DNA of 64,000 bases from the NCBI RefSeq assembly GCF_014696355.1, contig NZ_JACJQA010000006.1, forward strand, positions 62,001 through 126,000. Direction: 5' to 3'. Shown piece after piece: positions 35,274-43,200 of this stretch. A program made the translations under genes and the position numbers. The notes below the pieces were generated by a model. The model was not told the DNA's origin, ran no database searches, and was given only the letters and a program-made list of their open reading frames with translations. The DNA is from Pseudanabaena sp. FACHB-1998. GTDB lineage: Bacteria; Cyanobacteriota; Cyanobacteriia; Pseudanabaenales; Pseudanabaenaceae. Every line of letters begins with the position of its first letter. Within the stretch, counting starts at the first letter, position 1.

Positions 35274-36200
35274 ATGAGGCGAGCGATCTCCGCACAATGG
35301 GTTAATTTAGGAATGCACCTAGTTTCAATGGTATTTGGCTTATTTGGCTTAATTTTGGTACTACCAAATACCGCATTTATTGAAAGCTTGTCAGAGGCTG
35401 GTTTGCAAGTCTTTTCATGGGGAATGCAAAATGGCGGTGCATCCTACATGATTTTTGGCGCGATCGCCGCATTTTTGTACGGCAAGCAAACCATCGGGCT
35501 AAAGCGAACTTTAGCATTTTGTATTCCTGCGATCGGTATTTCCGTAACTAGCGAACTACTAGGCACAAGCACAGGCTTCCCCTTTGGTGCTTATTCCTAC
35601 TTAAGTGGACTAGGTTATAAAATTGCTGGGTTAGTGCCATTTACGATCCCCCTGTCTTGGTTTTACATGGGTTTTTCCGCTTTCCTTGTTGCCGCGACAG
35701 TGATGCGTTTTGGTACAGGATTTATCCCCAGAATTAGTGCGATCGCCCTTGGTGCATTAATGCTCACATCGTGGGATTTTGTCCTTGATCCTGCCATGAG
35801 TCAAACGCCTTATCCTTTTTGGGAATGGCATCAAGCGGGTGAGTTCTACGGAATGCCTTACCAAAACTTTGTCGGCTGGATGGGAACTGGCGCTGTATTT
35901 ATGACTGTAGCTTCCCTAATTTGGGGCAAAGCTAATCAACCAATCCTCAATCGTCAGCAGATTTTGTTTCCCACCATCATGTATGCGGGCAACTTTATGT
36001 TTGCTTTGCTACTGAGCTTTAATGCTGGTTTTTATGTTCCTGCAATGCTAGGTATTGTGGTGGGTGCGTTACCTCTAGCTGTACTCTACTTTACAACTCC
36101 TAAAGGTGAGTTAGAGACCAGTGAAAGCGCTACAGCTTCGGTCAATATTCCAGTAGTAGCTGTAGATACTTCCAAAGTGGAAACGATCGCTACTCGCTAA
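35274..36200 (+). CDS. cruF: Carotenoid 1,2-hydratase-type enzyme CruF
   Basis: 309 aa from ATG 35274, chosen because GGGAG lies 11 bases upstream; a GTG one codon earlier is possible and a TTG further up is unlikely. It is an integral membrane protein with seven or more helices and the family blocks SELLGTSTGFPFGAYSY and LTSWDFVLDPAM. CruF adds water at the 1' end of gamma-carotene on the way to myxoxanthophyll, the next step being glycosylation by CruG, which is not adjacent here. The C-terminal 40 residues are a Ser/Val-rich tail. Confidence 0.9.
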   Translation: MRRAISAQWVNLGMHLVSMVFGLFGLILVLPNTAFIESLSEAGLQVFSWGMQNGGASYMIFGAIAAFLYGKQTIGLKRTLAFCIPAIGISVTSELLGTSTGFPFGAYSYLSGLGYKIAGLVPFTIPLSWFYMGFSAFLVAATVMRFGTGFIPRISAIALGALMLTSWDFVLDPAMSQTPYPFWEWHQAGEFYGMPYQNFVGWMGTGAVFMTVASLIWGKANQPILNRQQILFPTIMYAGNFMFALLLSFNAGFYVPAMLGIVVGALPLAVLYFTTPKGELETSESATASVNIPVVAVDTSKVETIATR

Positions 36201-36203
36201 ATT

Positions 36204-36245
36204 CAAAAGTGAAGAGTGGCGCAAATCACCCCTTTTCACTTTTGC
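36204..36245 (+). terminator. Terminator of cruF
   Basis: CAAAAGTGAA ... TTCACTTTTG arms enclose an inner GTGG/CCAC-like part; it begins 4 bp after the stop and is followed by CGTTTTG. Confidence 0.6.
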
Positions 36246-36287
36246 GTTTTGTTAGTGGCTAGCAAAGCAAAATTTTTATAAGTCAAC

Positions 36288-36328
36288 AAATAAAAAAAGG
36301 AGTCTCAAGGAGACTCCTTTTTTTATTT
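36288..36328. terminator. Terminator overlapping the response-regulator stop codon
   Basis: Perfect 19-bp arms (36288-36306 and 36310-36328) with an AAG loop. The minus-strand TAA stop (36323-36325) lies inside the stem. Confidence 0.8.
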
Positions 36329-37018
36329 GCCTTGCAGAGATTTTAGTTCGCGCAATATCACCATTAGTCCTTTATTTTGATGCTCAATTTGCTCGGAGAT
36401 TTTTTCCATGCGCTGATTTAAGGATTTAATAGCGTGATCTTGGTGTTCTATCCGAGTATTTAAGTCATTAAACCTAGCCACAACTTCGCGCTGGATTAAG
36501 TTCTCGATCCCTTGGACTAACAAAGTCTCCGTGGAGGTGAGTCGATTGAGGATCATTTGAAGGTTGGGTTCTTCAGCCACCGTGTGATCTTGTCTTACTG
36601 TGACAGGATCTGATGATCGCGATGATGCCCTTGAAACAGGCTGAGCAGGCTCTGGGGTTAAAAAGTTTTGAATTCGGGAAACCAGTACATCGGCTTCAAA
36701 GGGCTTTTCAAGAAAATCAAATTCAGTAAATGGTTCAGGAACATGTTCGGTGACCTGCTCCTTTAGCCCTGAAATCATGATTACAGGGACTTTTTGCAAT
36801 CCTTCGACACGCCGAATTGCTTGTAAAGTTTGGTAGCCATTGTATTTGGGCATCACGAAATCAAGCAAGATTAAGTCAGGAAAGGCTCTACGAGCGGCAT
36901 CTAGTCCTGATTTGCCATCACTTGCTTCTAAAACATCATATTTACCCGCTAAAATGCTTTTAACCATTTTGCGGATCATGATACTGTCATCAATTACCAG
37001 TACTTTCTTTGCAGTCAT
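36323..37018 (-). CDS. CheY-like response regulator with C-terminal coiled coil
   Basis: 231 aa. Residues 1-122 are a receiver domain: D10-D11 acidic pocket, phospho-acceptor D53 (LLDFVMP), S/T switch in MISGLK and the K-P-F lysine. There is no DNA-binding domain. Residues about 150-231 are a predicted coiled coil (HAIKSLNQRMEKISEQIEHQ) that may mediate assembly. Such stand-alone receivers in cyanobacteria often serve motility or chemotaxis-type phosphorelays, but no kinase or pilus gene is adjacent. Monocistronic. Confidence 0.85.
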   Translation of the reverse strand: MTAKKVLVIDDSIMIRKMVKSILAGKYDVLEASDGKSGLDAARRAFPDLILLDFVMPKYNGYQTLQAIRRVEGLQKVPVIMISGLKEQVTEHVPEPFTEFDFLEKPFEADVLVSRIQNFLTPEPAQPVSRASSRSSDPVTVRQDHTVAEEPNLQMILNRLTSTETLLVQGIENLIQREVVARFNDLNTRIEHQDHAIKSLNQRMEKISEQIEHQNKGLMVILRELKSLQGK

Positions 37019-37348
37019 GGATTTGAAGAATCCGCCCCAAATAGCTATGCGAGACCATCATATTACATCACAAAACTCGGTTGGTTGAAATATTTTCTGA
37101 TCAATTTCATTGATTTAGTTCTGAGCCAAATTTTTGATCGCCGTGATCCAGTCATTTCTACTTAAAGTAAGAAACCCAAAAAGAGTTGTGATGCAACTCT
37201 TTTTGGGTTTCTTGGTATCTCAACTGTGGCTCACGCGCTATGTGAGCCACAGTTTTTGGGCTTTTATATTTAATTGTGCCCCGCTACTTAGCTTTGCAAG
37301 AGGGGCGCGATCGCGTTAGACTAGAAAAACTCATTTTCTTTGGGATTT
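37019..37348. other. Intergenic region with two palindromes before rpoZ
   Basis: Positions 37169-37187 and 37195-37213 form a 19-bp stem (arm AAACCCAAAAAGAGTT). Positions 37222-37234 and 37242-37254 form a second (AACTGTGGCTCAC), followed by GGGCTTTTATATTTAATTGTGCC and GCTACTTAG, the right end of a family-D repeat. The rpoZ promoter should be in the last 50 bp, but no clear boxes are visible. Confidence 0.55.
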
Positions 37349-37573
37349 ATGGCAAAACGTTACGCTGTTGATTCATCGCAAATTATTCGTCGGGTCGAGG
37401 AATTAATAAACGCTTCTTCTAACCGTTATCGCATTACGGTGCAGGTTGCGAATCGCGCTAAGCTCAGACGCTACGAAGACGATGATTATGACGATCGCAT
37501 GATGAAGCCGATTTTGCGAGCCATTATGGAAATGTCCGACGAAATTTCCCAACCTGAAATTCTAAGCGACTGA
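37349..37573 (+). CDS. rpoZ: DNA-directed RNA polymerase omega subunit
   Basis: 74 aa from ATG 37349; a TTG three codons upstream is not needed. The sequence [20 protein letters not shown] and [15 protein letters not shown] matches the cyanobacterial omega subunit, which helps assemble the polymerase and affects sigma-factor use. The acidic stretch D-D-D-Y-D-D is typical. A palindrome of 17-bp arms (GAATTTATAGTTTGTCG and its complement, about 37580-37622) lies between it and the next gene. Confidence 0.93.
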   Translation: MAKRYAVDSSQIIRRVEELINASSNRYRITVQVANRAKLRRYEDDDYDDRMMKPILRAIMEMSDEISQPEILSD

Positions 37574-37633
37574 AAGGCTTGAATTTATAGTTTGTCGTGC
37601 CAAGTGCGACAAACTATAAATTCTGAAAGGACT

Positions 37634-38020
37634 ATGTTAAATTTCACGGATCAAAATTCAGCAAAGCAACTACTCTGCGGTGATGGTTGGCGAATTGGTT
37701 TTCGCGCAGATGTGGATATATATAAGGGGCTAGTGGGGGCAAACAGTTGGGCGATCGAACTAACTGAAGGTGAATTTAAAGATTTTTGTAAATTAGCATC
37801 GCAACTCTCAGAGACGATGCAATATATGGCGACTGAGCTATCGGATGGGGAAAAAATTTGTTGCACGTTGGAGACTGAGGATATTTGCCTTGAGGTGAAT
37901 GGCTATCCTTACGCTTTTAATTTACATTTTCAGTTATTAACAGGACGACGCTCTGAGGGGCTGTGGGATGAGGGGGCTGTGCCTTTTTTGATGGAGGCGA
38001 TCGCCCATTTGCTAAATTAA
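37634..38020 (+). CDS. DUF1818 family protein
   Basis: 128 aa from ATG 37634, with AAAGG 4-8 bases upstream; the longer frame begins inside the intergenic palindrome. Conserved blocks: GDGWRIGFRAD, WAIELTEGEFKDFC and EGLWDEGAVPFLMEAI. DUF1818 is a small cyanobacterial and plant-related family of unknown function. It may be co-transcribed with rpoZ (60 bp apart), although the palindrome between them could attenuate transcription. Confidence 0.85.
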   Translation: MLNFTDQNSAKQLLCGDGWRIGFRADVDIYKGLVGANSWAIELTEGEFKDFCKLASQLSETMQYMATELSDGEKICCTLETEDICLEVNGYPYAFNLHFQLLTGRRSEGLWDEGAVPFLMEAIAHLLN

Positions 38021-38120
38021 TACTAATTCACGAAAGTGTGATAACACTTTTGTGAATTAAAAATTAAACCCAGTAAGGTTTTTTAAAACTAAAAATGGCT
38101 ATGCCATTTTTAGTTTTGGG
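38020..38120 (-). repeat. Dispersed palindromic repeat, family C (copy C1)
   Basis: Contains AAACTAAAAATGGC/GCCATTTTTAGTTT arms and the conserved inner strings TTAAACCCAGTAAGG and CACTTTTGTGA. Reverse of the copies at 40729-40832 and 52780-52843. Confidence 0.75.
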
Positions 38121-38159
38121 ATAAGACATGACTTGCCTAACTTGATTAGGAGCGAAAAC

Positions 38160-38447
38160 ATGACCAGTATTGCCATTGAAAAAAGCGCAACTAGCCCAGA
38201 GGTAAAGCAACCATTAACTTTAGCTGAGTTCTTGAGCTTGCCAGATCTAGACGCAAGTTATGAGTTAGTTGAAGGAGAAGCCATTAAAAAAATGTCACCT
38301 AAATTTTTTCACTCCCGCTTAACTGCATCATTTTGGAGCGAACTATCATCGTGGTCTCACGGTTTTGGACAGGTGGCGATCGCCACTACATCAATCTTAC
38401 TTTTCACGGCATCTTTGAAAGGTAAACCAGAAGAGCCTTTCAGGTAG
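38160..38447 (+). pseudogene. Uma2 family endonuclease, truncated by IS insertion
   Basis: ATG 38160 follows AGGAGCGAAAAC. About 78 residues of Uma2 N-terminal sequence are present (PLTLAEFLSLPDLDASYELV, then HSRLTASFWSELSSW). At 38396 the frame enters the IS4 element and runs on to a stop at 38447. Rejoining the flanks at the target duplication gives the continuation S-I-G-D-R-H-Q, then about 20 residues to a stop, with no Uma2 catalytic core. The gene was therefore probably already decayed before the IS arrived. Confidence 0.8.
38386..38395 (+). repeat. Target-site duplication, left copy (CTACATCAAT)
   Basis: The ten bases CTACATCAAT directly precede the element and recur at 39902-39911 directly after it. 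A 10-bp duplication fits the IS4 family. Confidence 0.88.
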
Positions 38448-39901
38448 AGGGTACGGATGGGGTTAAAGTATAAAAAATCAAGAAAAAGCAGGGAAGAAAA
38501 AAGATGAACTGGTGGGACAAAAACTTTGCGAGTTGTGAATTAGGGGATGAGAGACTAAGCGACAGAGCGTACGCAATCGGCAAAAAACTAAGTGAAGGAT
38601 TTGGGAAAGCGTTGTCCGAGATATTCAAAAGTGGCTCTGAGTTAAAAAGAGCTTATGAGTTTTCGCCAATCGGAAAACAGAATTTAGCAAGATCATAAAA
38701 CCACACTGTCAAATGACCAGTGAAGCCGTGGAAGAACAAGAATTGGTCTTATGCATAGGAGATACCACCTATCTAGATTATGGCAAAATTAAAGCCAAAC
38801 GGGAAGGGTATGGACCAACAGGAAATGGTGGGAACGGATTAATTCTGCATAGTGCCTTAGCGATCGCCCCCGAACAAGGACAAGTAATCGGGTTGTTATG
38901 GCAGAAACTGTGGAACCGCGAACCGAAAGCCAAGCCACCGCAAGATGAAACTCCAGAAGCAAAAAAACAGCGACTTGCCATAGCGAGAAAAGCAGCGCGA
39001 CAAAGGTCATTCAACGATAAAGAATCTTATCGATGGGTAGAAGCAATGAGCGAAGTCGAGCATCAAGTCAGTAGCAGCACCAATGTAATTCATATTTTCG
39101 ACCGTGAAGGAGATATCACCGAAGTCTTCGACCAAGTACGACAACTGAAACATACAGGCGTATTAGTGCGTGCAGCCCATGACCGTAGCTTAGACCAAAA
39201 TAGCGAACGACTATGGCAAAAACTGGAGTCACAACCCGCAAGATTTGAACAGGAAATCAAAGTACCAGAGACTGGTAAACGTAAAGCCCGTATCGCGAAG
39301 CTGGCAGTACGATTTTCTAAGGTTCATCTAGGGGTTCCCTATCGCTTTGACAATCGTGACCCATTAACCGTTTATGCTGTCTATGCAACGGAAATCGATT
39401 GCCCAGAAGGTGAAACCTCTTTGGAATGGATGCTGTTGACCACTGAAGTCGTAGAAGAACTAGAGACGGCAATTAAGATTTTACGTTGGTATACTTACCG
39501 TTGGCGTGTGGAAGATTTCCATAAAATCTTTAAGTCTGGCTGTCAGTGTGAGCGCTATAGACTTGCTGCTGAAGGGATGAAGACATTGTTAGGCTTTTTA
39601 AGTGTCTGTGCGGTCGAACTTTTACAGGTTACTTATCTCCATCGCAATCAACCTGATGCTCCTGCCGTTGAGATTCTTTCTCCTGTCCAAATTCAGGTTT
39701 TAAAGGCTAGATTCCCTAAATCTCCTCCTGTTTTAACTGTTGCTTGGGCTATCGAATCGATAGCTTTCCTTGGCGGGTATCTTGAGCATCGTCGTAAATC
39801 TCCCATTGGTATTCAAGTCCTCTGGCGGGGCTGGTCTAATCTATGTGAACTTTGCCAAGGCTGGCTTCTTGCGCAAATTCATACTTAACGGGAAAAGTAA
39901 G
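38396..39901 (+). mobile_element. IS4-family insertion sequence, 1506 bp
   Basis: The ends form imperfect terminal inverted repeats: the left CTTACTTTTCACGG and the inverted right end CTTACTTTTCCCGT agree at 12 of 14 positions. It is flanked by the 10-bp direct repeat CTACATCAAT. It contains one transposase gene split by a frameshift. The clean duplication suggests a recent insertion; the frameshift suggests this copy cannot move by itself unless frameshifting occurs. Confidence 0.9.
38504..39888 (+). pseudogene. IS4-family (Tn5-like) transposase, frameshifted
   Basis: The N-terminal part (38504-38698) has the transposase DNA-binding motif FASCELGDERLSDRAYAIGK. The main part (frame open from about 38665, ATG at 38713, stop at 39888) carries the DDE catalytic segments: IGDTTYLDY, HIFDREGDITEVF and the late Y-R-W-R-V-E-D-F-H-K signature with the catalytic glutamate. 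In the T-run at 38660-38663, adding one T converts EFSPIGKQNLARS-stop to EFFANRKTEFSKIIKPHCQ and joins both parts into one protein of about 460 aa. So a single T appears to be lost, or a -1 frameshift is used. Confidence 0.88.
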
Positions 39902-39911
39902 CTACATCAAT
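39902..39911 (+). repeat. Target-site duplication, right copy
   Basis: Second copy of CTACATCAAT, immediately after the right end of the IS. The shared HIP1-type palindrome GGCGATCGCC lies on both outer sides. Confidence 0.88.
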
Positions 39912-39955
39912 AGGCGATCGCCATCAAATTTTGGTCACCCTTTCTCAAGCAATAT

Positions 39956-40657
39956 TTACTGAATTAAACCTGCAATCAGATTAATACTCATCGCCACAAT
40001 TGCTGTATTAAAGAAAAAGGAGAGAATTCCATGTACTAAAGCTAATCTTCTGAGAGATTGCGACGTAATTGCCACATCTGAAACTTGACTAGTCATCCCA
40101 ATCACAAAAGAAAAGTATAAAAAGTCCCAGTAGTCTGGCTCAATATCGTCAGGAAAGTCTAATCCTCCTGCACAAGAGTCACTCTGGATTTTATGGTCTT
40201 GATAATATTTGTGAGCATAGTGCATTGCAAAAATAGTATGAACGAGCAACCATGATCCAATAATTGTCCCTGCTGCAAGAAGTAAATGGGGTAGCACTAC
40301 ATTTAACTGCTCTCCTTTGGTTTCTCGCAAAGTAAACGCGATCGCGAGAATACTCGCGCAAGCGGCGGCCGTAATTAAGCTCAAAATTACAAAGCGTCCT
40401 TCATCTTGACTTTGAGCGTTGAGACGCATTGTTTTTGGTGTTACTTTCCGCATTAGGAACCAAGTTGAGGCTAAGAAACAGATTATTCCAGCATCCCAAA
40501 TACAGAGAATCCGAGTAGATAACTTAAACCAAGATGGAAGCAGAACCGCCACAATTAAGGCAAAAATACAGGATAAAAATAGGCGAGAACGAATTCTCCA
40601 TCGAGGATGTAGTTTATGTTTGATCGCCGTTTGCTTAGATTCCTGAGGTAAAGTCAT
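39956..40657 (-). CDS. DUF1345 membrane protein
   Basis: 233 aa with about five to six membrane helices. The C-terminal family signature is visible: YWDFLYFSFVIGMTSQVSDV and NTAIVAMSINLIAGL. The pore-like loop and spacing recall a two-TM channel fold, but the function is not established. It is transcribed toward the IS4 element. The 3' end lies just outside the element. Confidence 0.85.
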   Translation of the reverse strand: MTLPQESKQTAIKHKLHPRWRIRSRLFLSCIFALIVAVLLPSWFKLSTRILCIWDAGIICFLASTWFLMRKVTPKTMRLNAQSQDEGRFVILSLITAAACASILAIAFTLRETKGEQLNVVLPHLLLAAGTIIGSWLLVHTIFAMHYAHKYYQDHKIQSDSCAGGLDFPDDIEPDYWDFLYFSFVIGMTSQVSDVAITSQSLRRLALVHGILSFFFNTAIVAMSINLIAGLIQ

Positions 40658-40728
40658 GGTGGTTTGGGTTTATCAGAAATATCCGTGAGATTACTATCAT
40701 GTTGCTAAAGCAATAGGCGATCAGTACC

Positions 40729-40832
40729 TAATACCAAATGAAGAAATGGCGTAGCCATTTCTTCATTTAAAAAACTTTACTGGGTTTGATTTTTAAATCA
40801 CAACAGTGGGGCGACACTTTTGTGATACTGAT
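40729..40832 (+). repeat. Dispersed palindromic repeat, family C (copy C2)
   Basis: AAATGAAGAAATGGC/GCCATTTCTTCATTT arms, then TTTAAAAAACTTTACTGGG and a second palindrome ending CACTTTTGTGATACTGAT. Compared with C3, the G/C pair in ATGAAG/CTTCAT is a T/A pair, so the arms covary. Confidence 0.75.
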
Positions 40833-40836
40833 GAGC

Positions 40837-41043
40837 TTATTGCATGGACTTTCGGGCGAGGCTGACTGCTTTAACAAAGCTATAGACACCCACAGGGACA
40901 CTCAGTAATAAAATCGCCCAAGTTGTAGCAAAACCAAAATCTGGTGCGCCATAGGATATTTCGTAAATGCAGCCCACAAAGGCTATCCCTGCAACGATAG
41001 AAATAAGTAGAATTAATTGAGCCTTTATATAATCGGGTGACAT
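40837..41043 (-). CDS. Small two-helix membrane protein, unknown function
   Basis: 68 aa with two hydrophobic segments (LILLISIVAGIAFVGCI and TWAILLLSVPVGVYSFVKAV) separated by a short loop, and a basic C-terminus. I do not recognise the family. An ATG start, the lack of overlap with another gene and membrane-protein composition favour a real gene. Confidence 0.55.
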   Translation of the reverse strand: MSPDYIKAQLILLISIVAGIAFVGCIYEISYGAPDFGFATTWAILLLSVPVGVYSFVKAVSLARKSMQ

Positions 41044-41343
41044 AATTAGTATTCTGAATGATTAATATTTAAAATAAATTGATTGCTGATGGCTTCATAA
41101 GTAGCTGGACATAATTAAAAAGACAGAACCCAAACCTGTGGCGCACGCGCAGTGTGCGCCACAGGTTTGAGGGTATATTTAATTTCGCCTTGCTACTTAA
41201 GACTATTTTGAAAAGCCTCATCAAAAATATAGCTATCCTATTGTAAGGACTTTGCGCGTTTGGTTTGCTTTTGGGCATACATTAAAGCCCACACTACAAA
41301 AAATTTCGTGATCTCGTTTTGTTTTAACGCCTACGGAAACCGA
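41044..41343. other. Intergenic region with family-D palindrome
   Basis: A clear family-D copy lies at about 41098-41203: GTAGCTGGACATAATTAAAA, a hairpin AAACCTGTGGCGCAC/GTGCGCCACAGGTTT, and GGGTATATTTAATT...GCTACTTA. The frame on the minus strand here follows the palindrome and is unlikely to be coding. Confidence 0.65.
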
Positions 41344-43032
41344 CTAAACACCTTTGGGGAAAATGGTTTTAGTTTTGCTCAAAACTTCGCGGACATCAAC
41401 ATTTTGCCAATTGACTCGATATAACTGCAAAGCCTCTTCTTTCCCTTTCACTTTTACAGGTTCCAATTTTTCTAAGGGAAGATTGAATTGAGAAATATGA
41501 CTTTTGGTGCTTTCAGAGATGAAAACTTCACCAGCTTTAGCAGCCGTACAAATGCGGCTCGCCACATTCATCGTATCGCCAATATTGGTGTATTGAATAA
41601 GATTTTCGGAGCCAATATTACCTGCGGCGACCATGCCTGTATTTAAGCCAATGTGAATCTGGATTTGCAGATCACGTCCTTGTTCTGTCCAATCTTCGTT
41701 AAGCTGTTTCATCGCCCATTGCATAGCGATCGCGGCATTTACTGCCATGATTGCATCATCTTCCTTTTGATAGGGAGAACCCCAAACCGCTAAGAGGGCA
41801 TCGGCAATATATTTCTCCAATGTGCCGCCATAGGGAAACACAATATCTTCGACCATGACCTTGAAATATTCATTTAAGAATTCCAACACCTTGCGGGGTT
41901 GCATTTGCGATGTCATTTCAGTGAAGCCGCTAATATCGGAAAATAGGGCGGTAACTTCCGTTTCGACGATGCGATTTAAGTCCCAGCCTTCCTCGATCTT
42001 TTGGCTGACCGCCGCAGGGAAAAAACGCTCTAGTTTTGTTCGACGAATCACTTCCGATTGCATACTTTTATAAAGATTGGCATTTTCGATCGCGATCGCT
42101 GCTTGATTTGCCAAACTGCTCAAAAATTCGAGATCTTCTTTGTGATAGGCATGACCTCGGGAAAGGTTATCTACATACAACACGCCGATCGCCTGATCTC
42201 TAGGTTTTAAGGGCGCACACATGGCTGCTTGAATCGATTGCTGAATAATTGATTGGGAACTATCAAAGCGGCGATCGCCTGAAGCGTCATCACTAATGAT
42301 CGCGTCACCTTGTTTTAAGACAAAATTGGTAATCTTGCGGCTATAAAAATCTAAGTTGGCGGTAGATTTTGAATCACTGAATTTGTAAGCCTTTGGCTCT
42401 AGCTGCCCTGTTTTTGCATCAACTAGCAACAGTACAGCGCGATCGACTGACATGATCTTTAGCAACAGATCGAGAATCTTCTCGGGCAAAGCCGAATAGG
42501 CTTCGGGCGAAGCTAGCTCTTGGCTAACTTCCAGTAAAACTCGTAACTTTGCCGAGGTGCGCTGCGTCTCATCATTACCTGAAATCAGCAAAACCGATCC
42601 CGTCGGCTCTAGTTGCTGGTGTTGCAGTAAGTCCTGCATATTCACGCGAGATTTTTCGGGAGAGACTCGCATTAAGATCGATAAGCCTGAGTTCGCATTG
42701 GCGGGAACTTGAGAGCCACTAGTATTAGACTCAGAATTAGCTTCATCCACTAAACGAAAAATAACGCTACCAAATTGTACAAAATCGCCATGATTTAACT
42801 TTTGTTGGACAATTTTGGTTTGATTAACGAATGTGCCATTGCTGCTATTGAGATCGGTAACGTAGATCCCCCTGTCTGTCACTTGAATTTCGGCATGATG
42901 ACGAGATAGGCTACGGGCATCATCTTCAACCACAATACTGTTATCTAGTCCGCGCCCAATCGTATTTACGCCCTGTCGGAGATCGCAAACACGTTCTTGG
43001 GGAGTTCCTTGATTTTGAATAATGTATGCCAT
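41344..43032 (-). CDS. FHA-GAF adenylate cyclase (soluble class III)
   Basis: 562 aa. Residues about 1-95: FHA domain (TIGRGLDNSIVV, LSRHHAEI, LNSSNGTFVN), which binds phosphothreonine. Residues about 165-325: GAF ligand-binding domain. A linker helix with FFPAAVSQKI follows, then a class III cyclase at about 355-545 with metal aspartates in FSDISGF and YIADALLAVW, the adenine-contact lysine in LEKYIAD, and N/R of NVASR both present. All catalytic residues are intact, unlike the cyclase at 1494. In the purine pocket, Thr replaces Asp (QYTNIGD), as in several bacterial adenylate cyclases. Divergent from argD. Confidence 0.9.
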   Translation of the reverse strand: MAYIIQNQGTPQERVCDLRQGVNTIGRGLDNSIVVEDDARSLSRHHAEIQVTDRGIYVTDLNSSNGTFVNQTKIVQQKLNHGDFVQFGSVIFRLVDEANSESNTSGSQVPANANSGLSILMRVSPEKSRVNMQDLLQHQQLEPTGSVLLISGNDETQRTSAKLRVLLEVSQELASPEAYSALPEKILDLLLKIMSVDRAVLLLVDAKTGQLEPKAYKFSDSKSTANLDFYSRKITNFVLKQGDAIISDDASGDRRFDSSQSIIQQSIQAAMCAPLKPRDQAIGVLYVDNLSRGHAYHKEDLEFLSSLANQAAIAIENANLYKSMQSEVIRRTKLERFFPAAVSQKIEEGWDLNRIVETEVTALFSDISGFTEMTSQMQPRKVLEFLNEYFKVMVEDIVFPYGGTLEKYIADALLAVWGSPYQKEDDAIMAVNAAIAMQWAMKQLNEDWTEQGRDLQIQIHIGLNTGMVAAGNIGSENLIQYTNIGDTMNVASRICTAAKAGEVFISESTKSHISQFNLPLEKLEPVKVKGKEEALQLYRVNWQNVDVREVLSKTKTIFPKGV

Positions 43033-43056
43033 ACCTTATACCTGCTGCAATTTAAT

Positions 43057-43109
43057 CAAGGATCAATTTTGATGACATCGCTTCGCCATGTCATCAAAAT
43101 TGATCCTTG
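43057..43109. promoter_or_regulatory. Long hairpin in the cyclase/argD divergent region
   Basis: Perfect 22-bp arms (43057-43078 and 43088-43109; core GGATCAATTTTGATGACAT) with loop CGCTTCGCC, between the divergent FHA cyclase and argD. With no gene ending here, it is not a terminator; it may be a leader structure or a degraded repeat. Confidence 0.5.
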
Positions 43110-43200
43110 GATTTTTGATTCGCTAATTCCACTACAGAAGCCCCGCGAACATTCTTATATCATTCATAATAAAATTAACAGCATTATTACATTTTTATCC

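Noticed and set aside
39912-39984. C-terminal half of the interrupted Uma2 gene beyond the IS
   Set aside because: The joined frame gives about 24 unrelated residues and a stop; no Uma2 core motif follows.
41069-41278. 69-codon minus-strand frame upstream of the small membrane gene
   Set aside because: It runs through a family-D palindrome, which explains the open frame.
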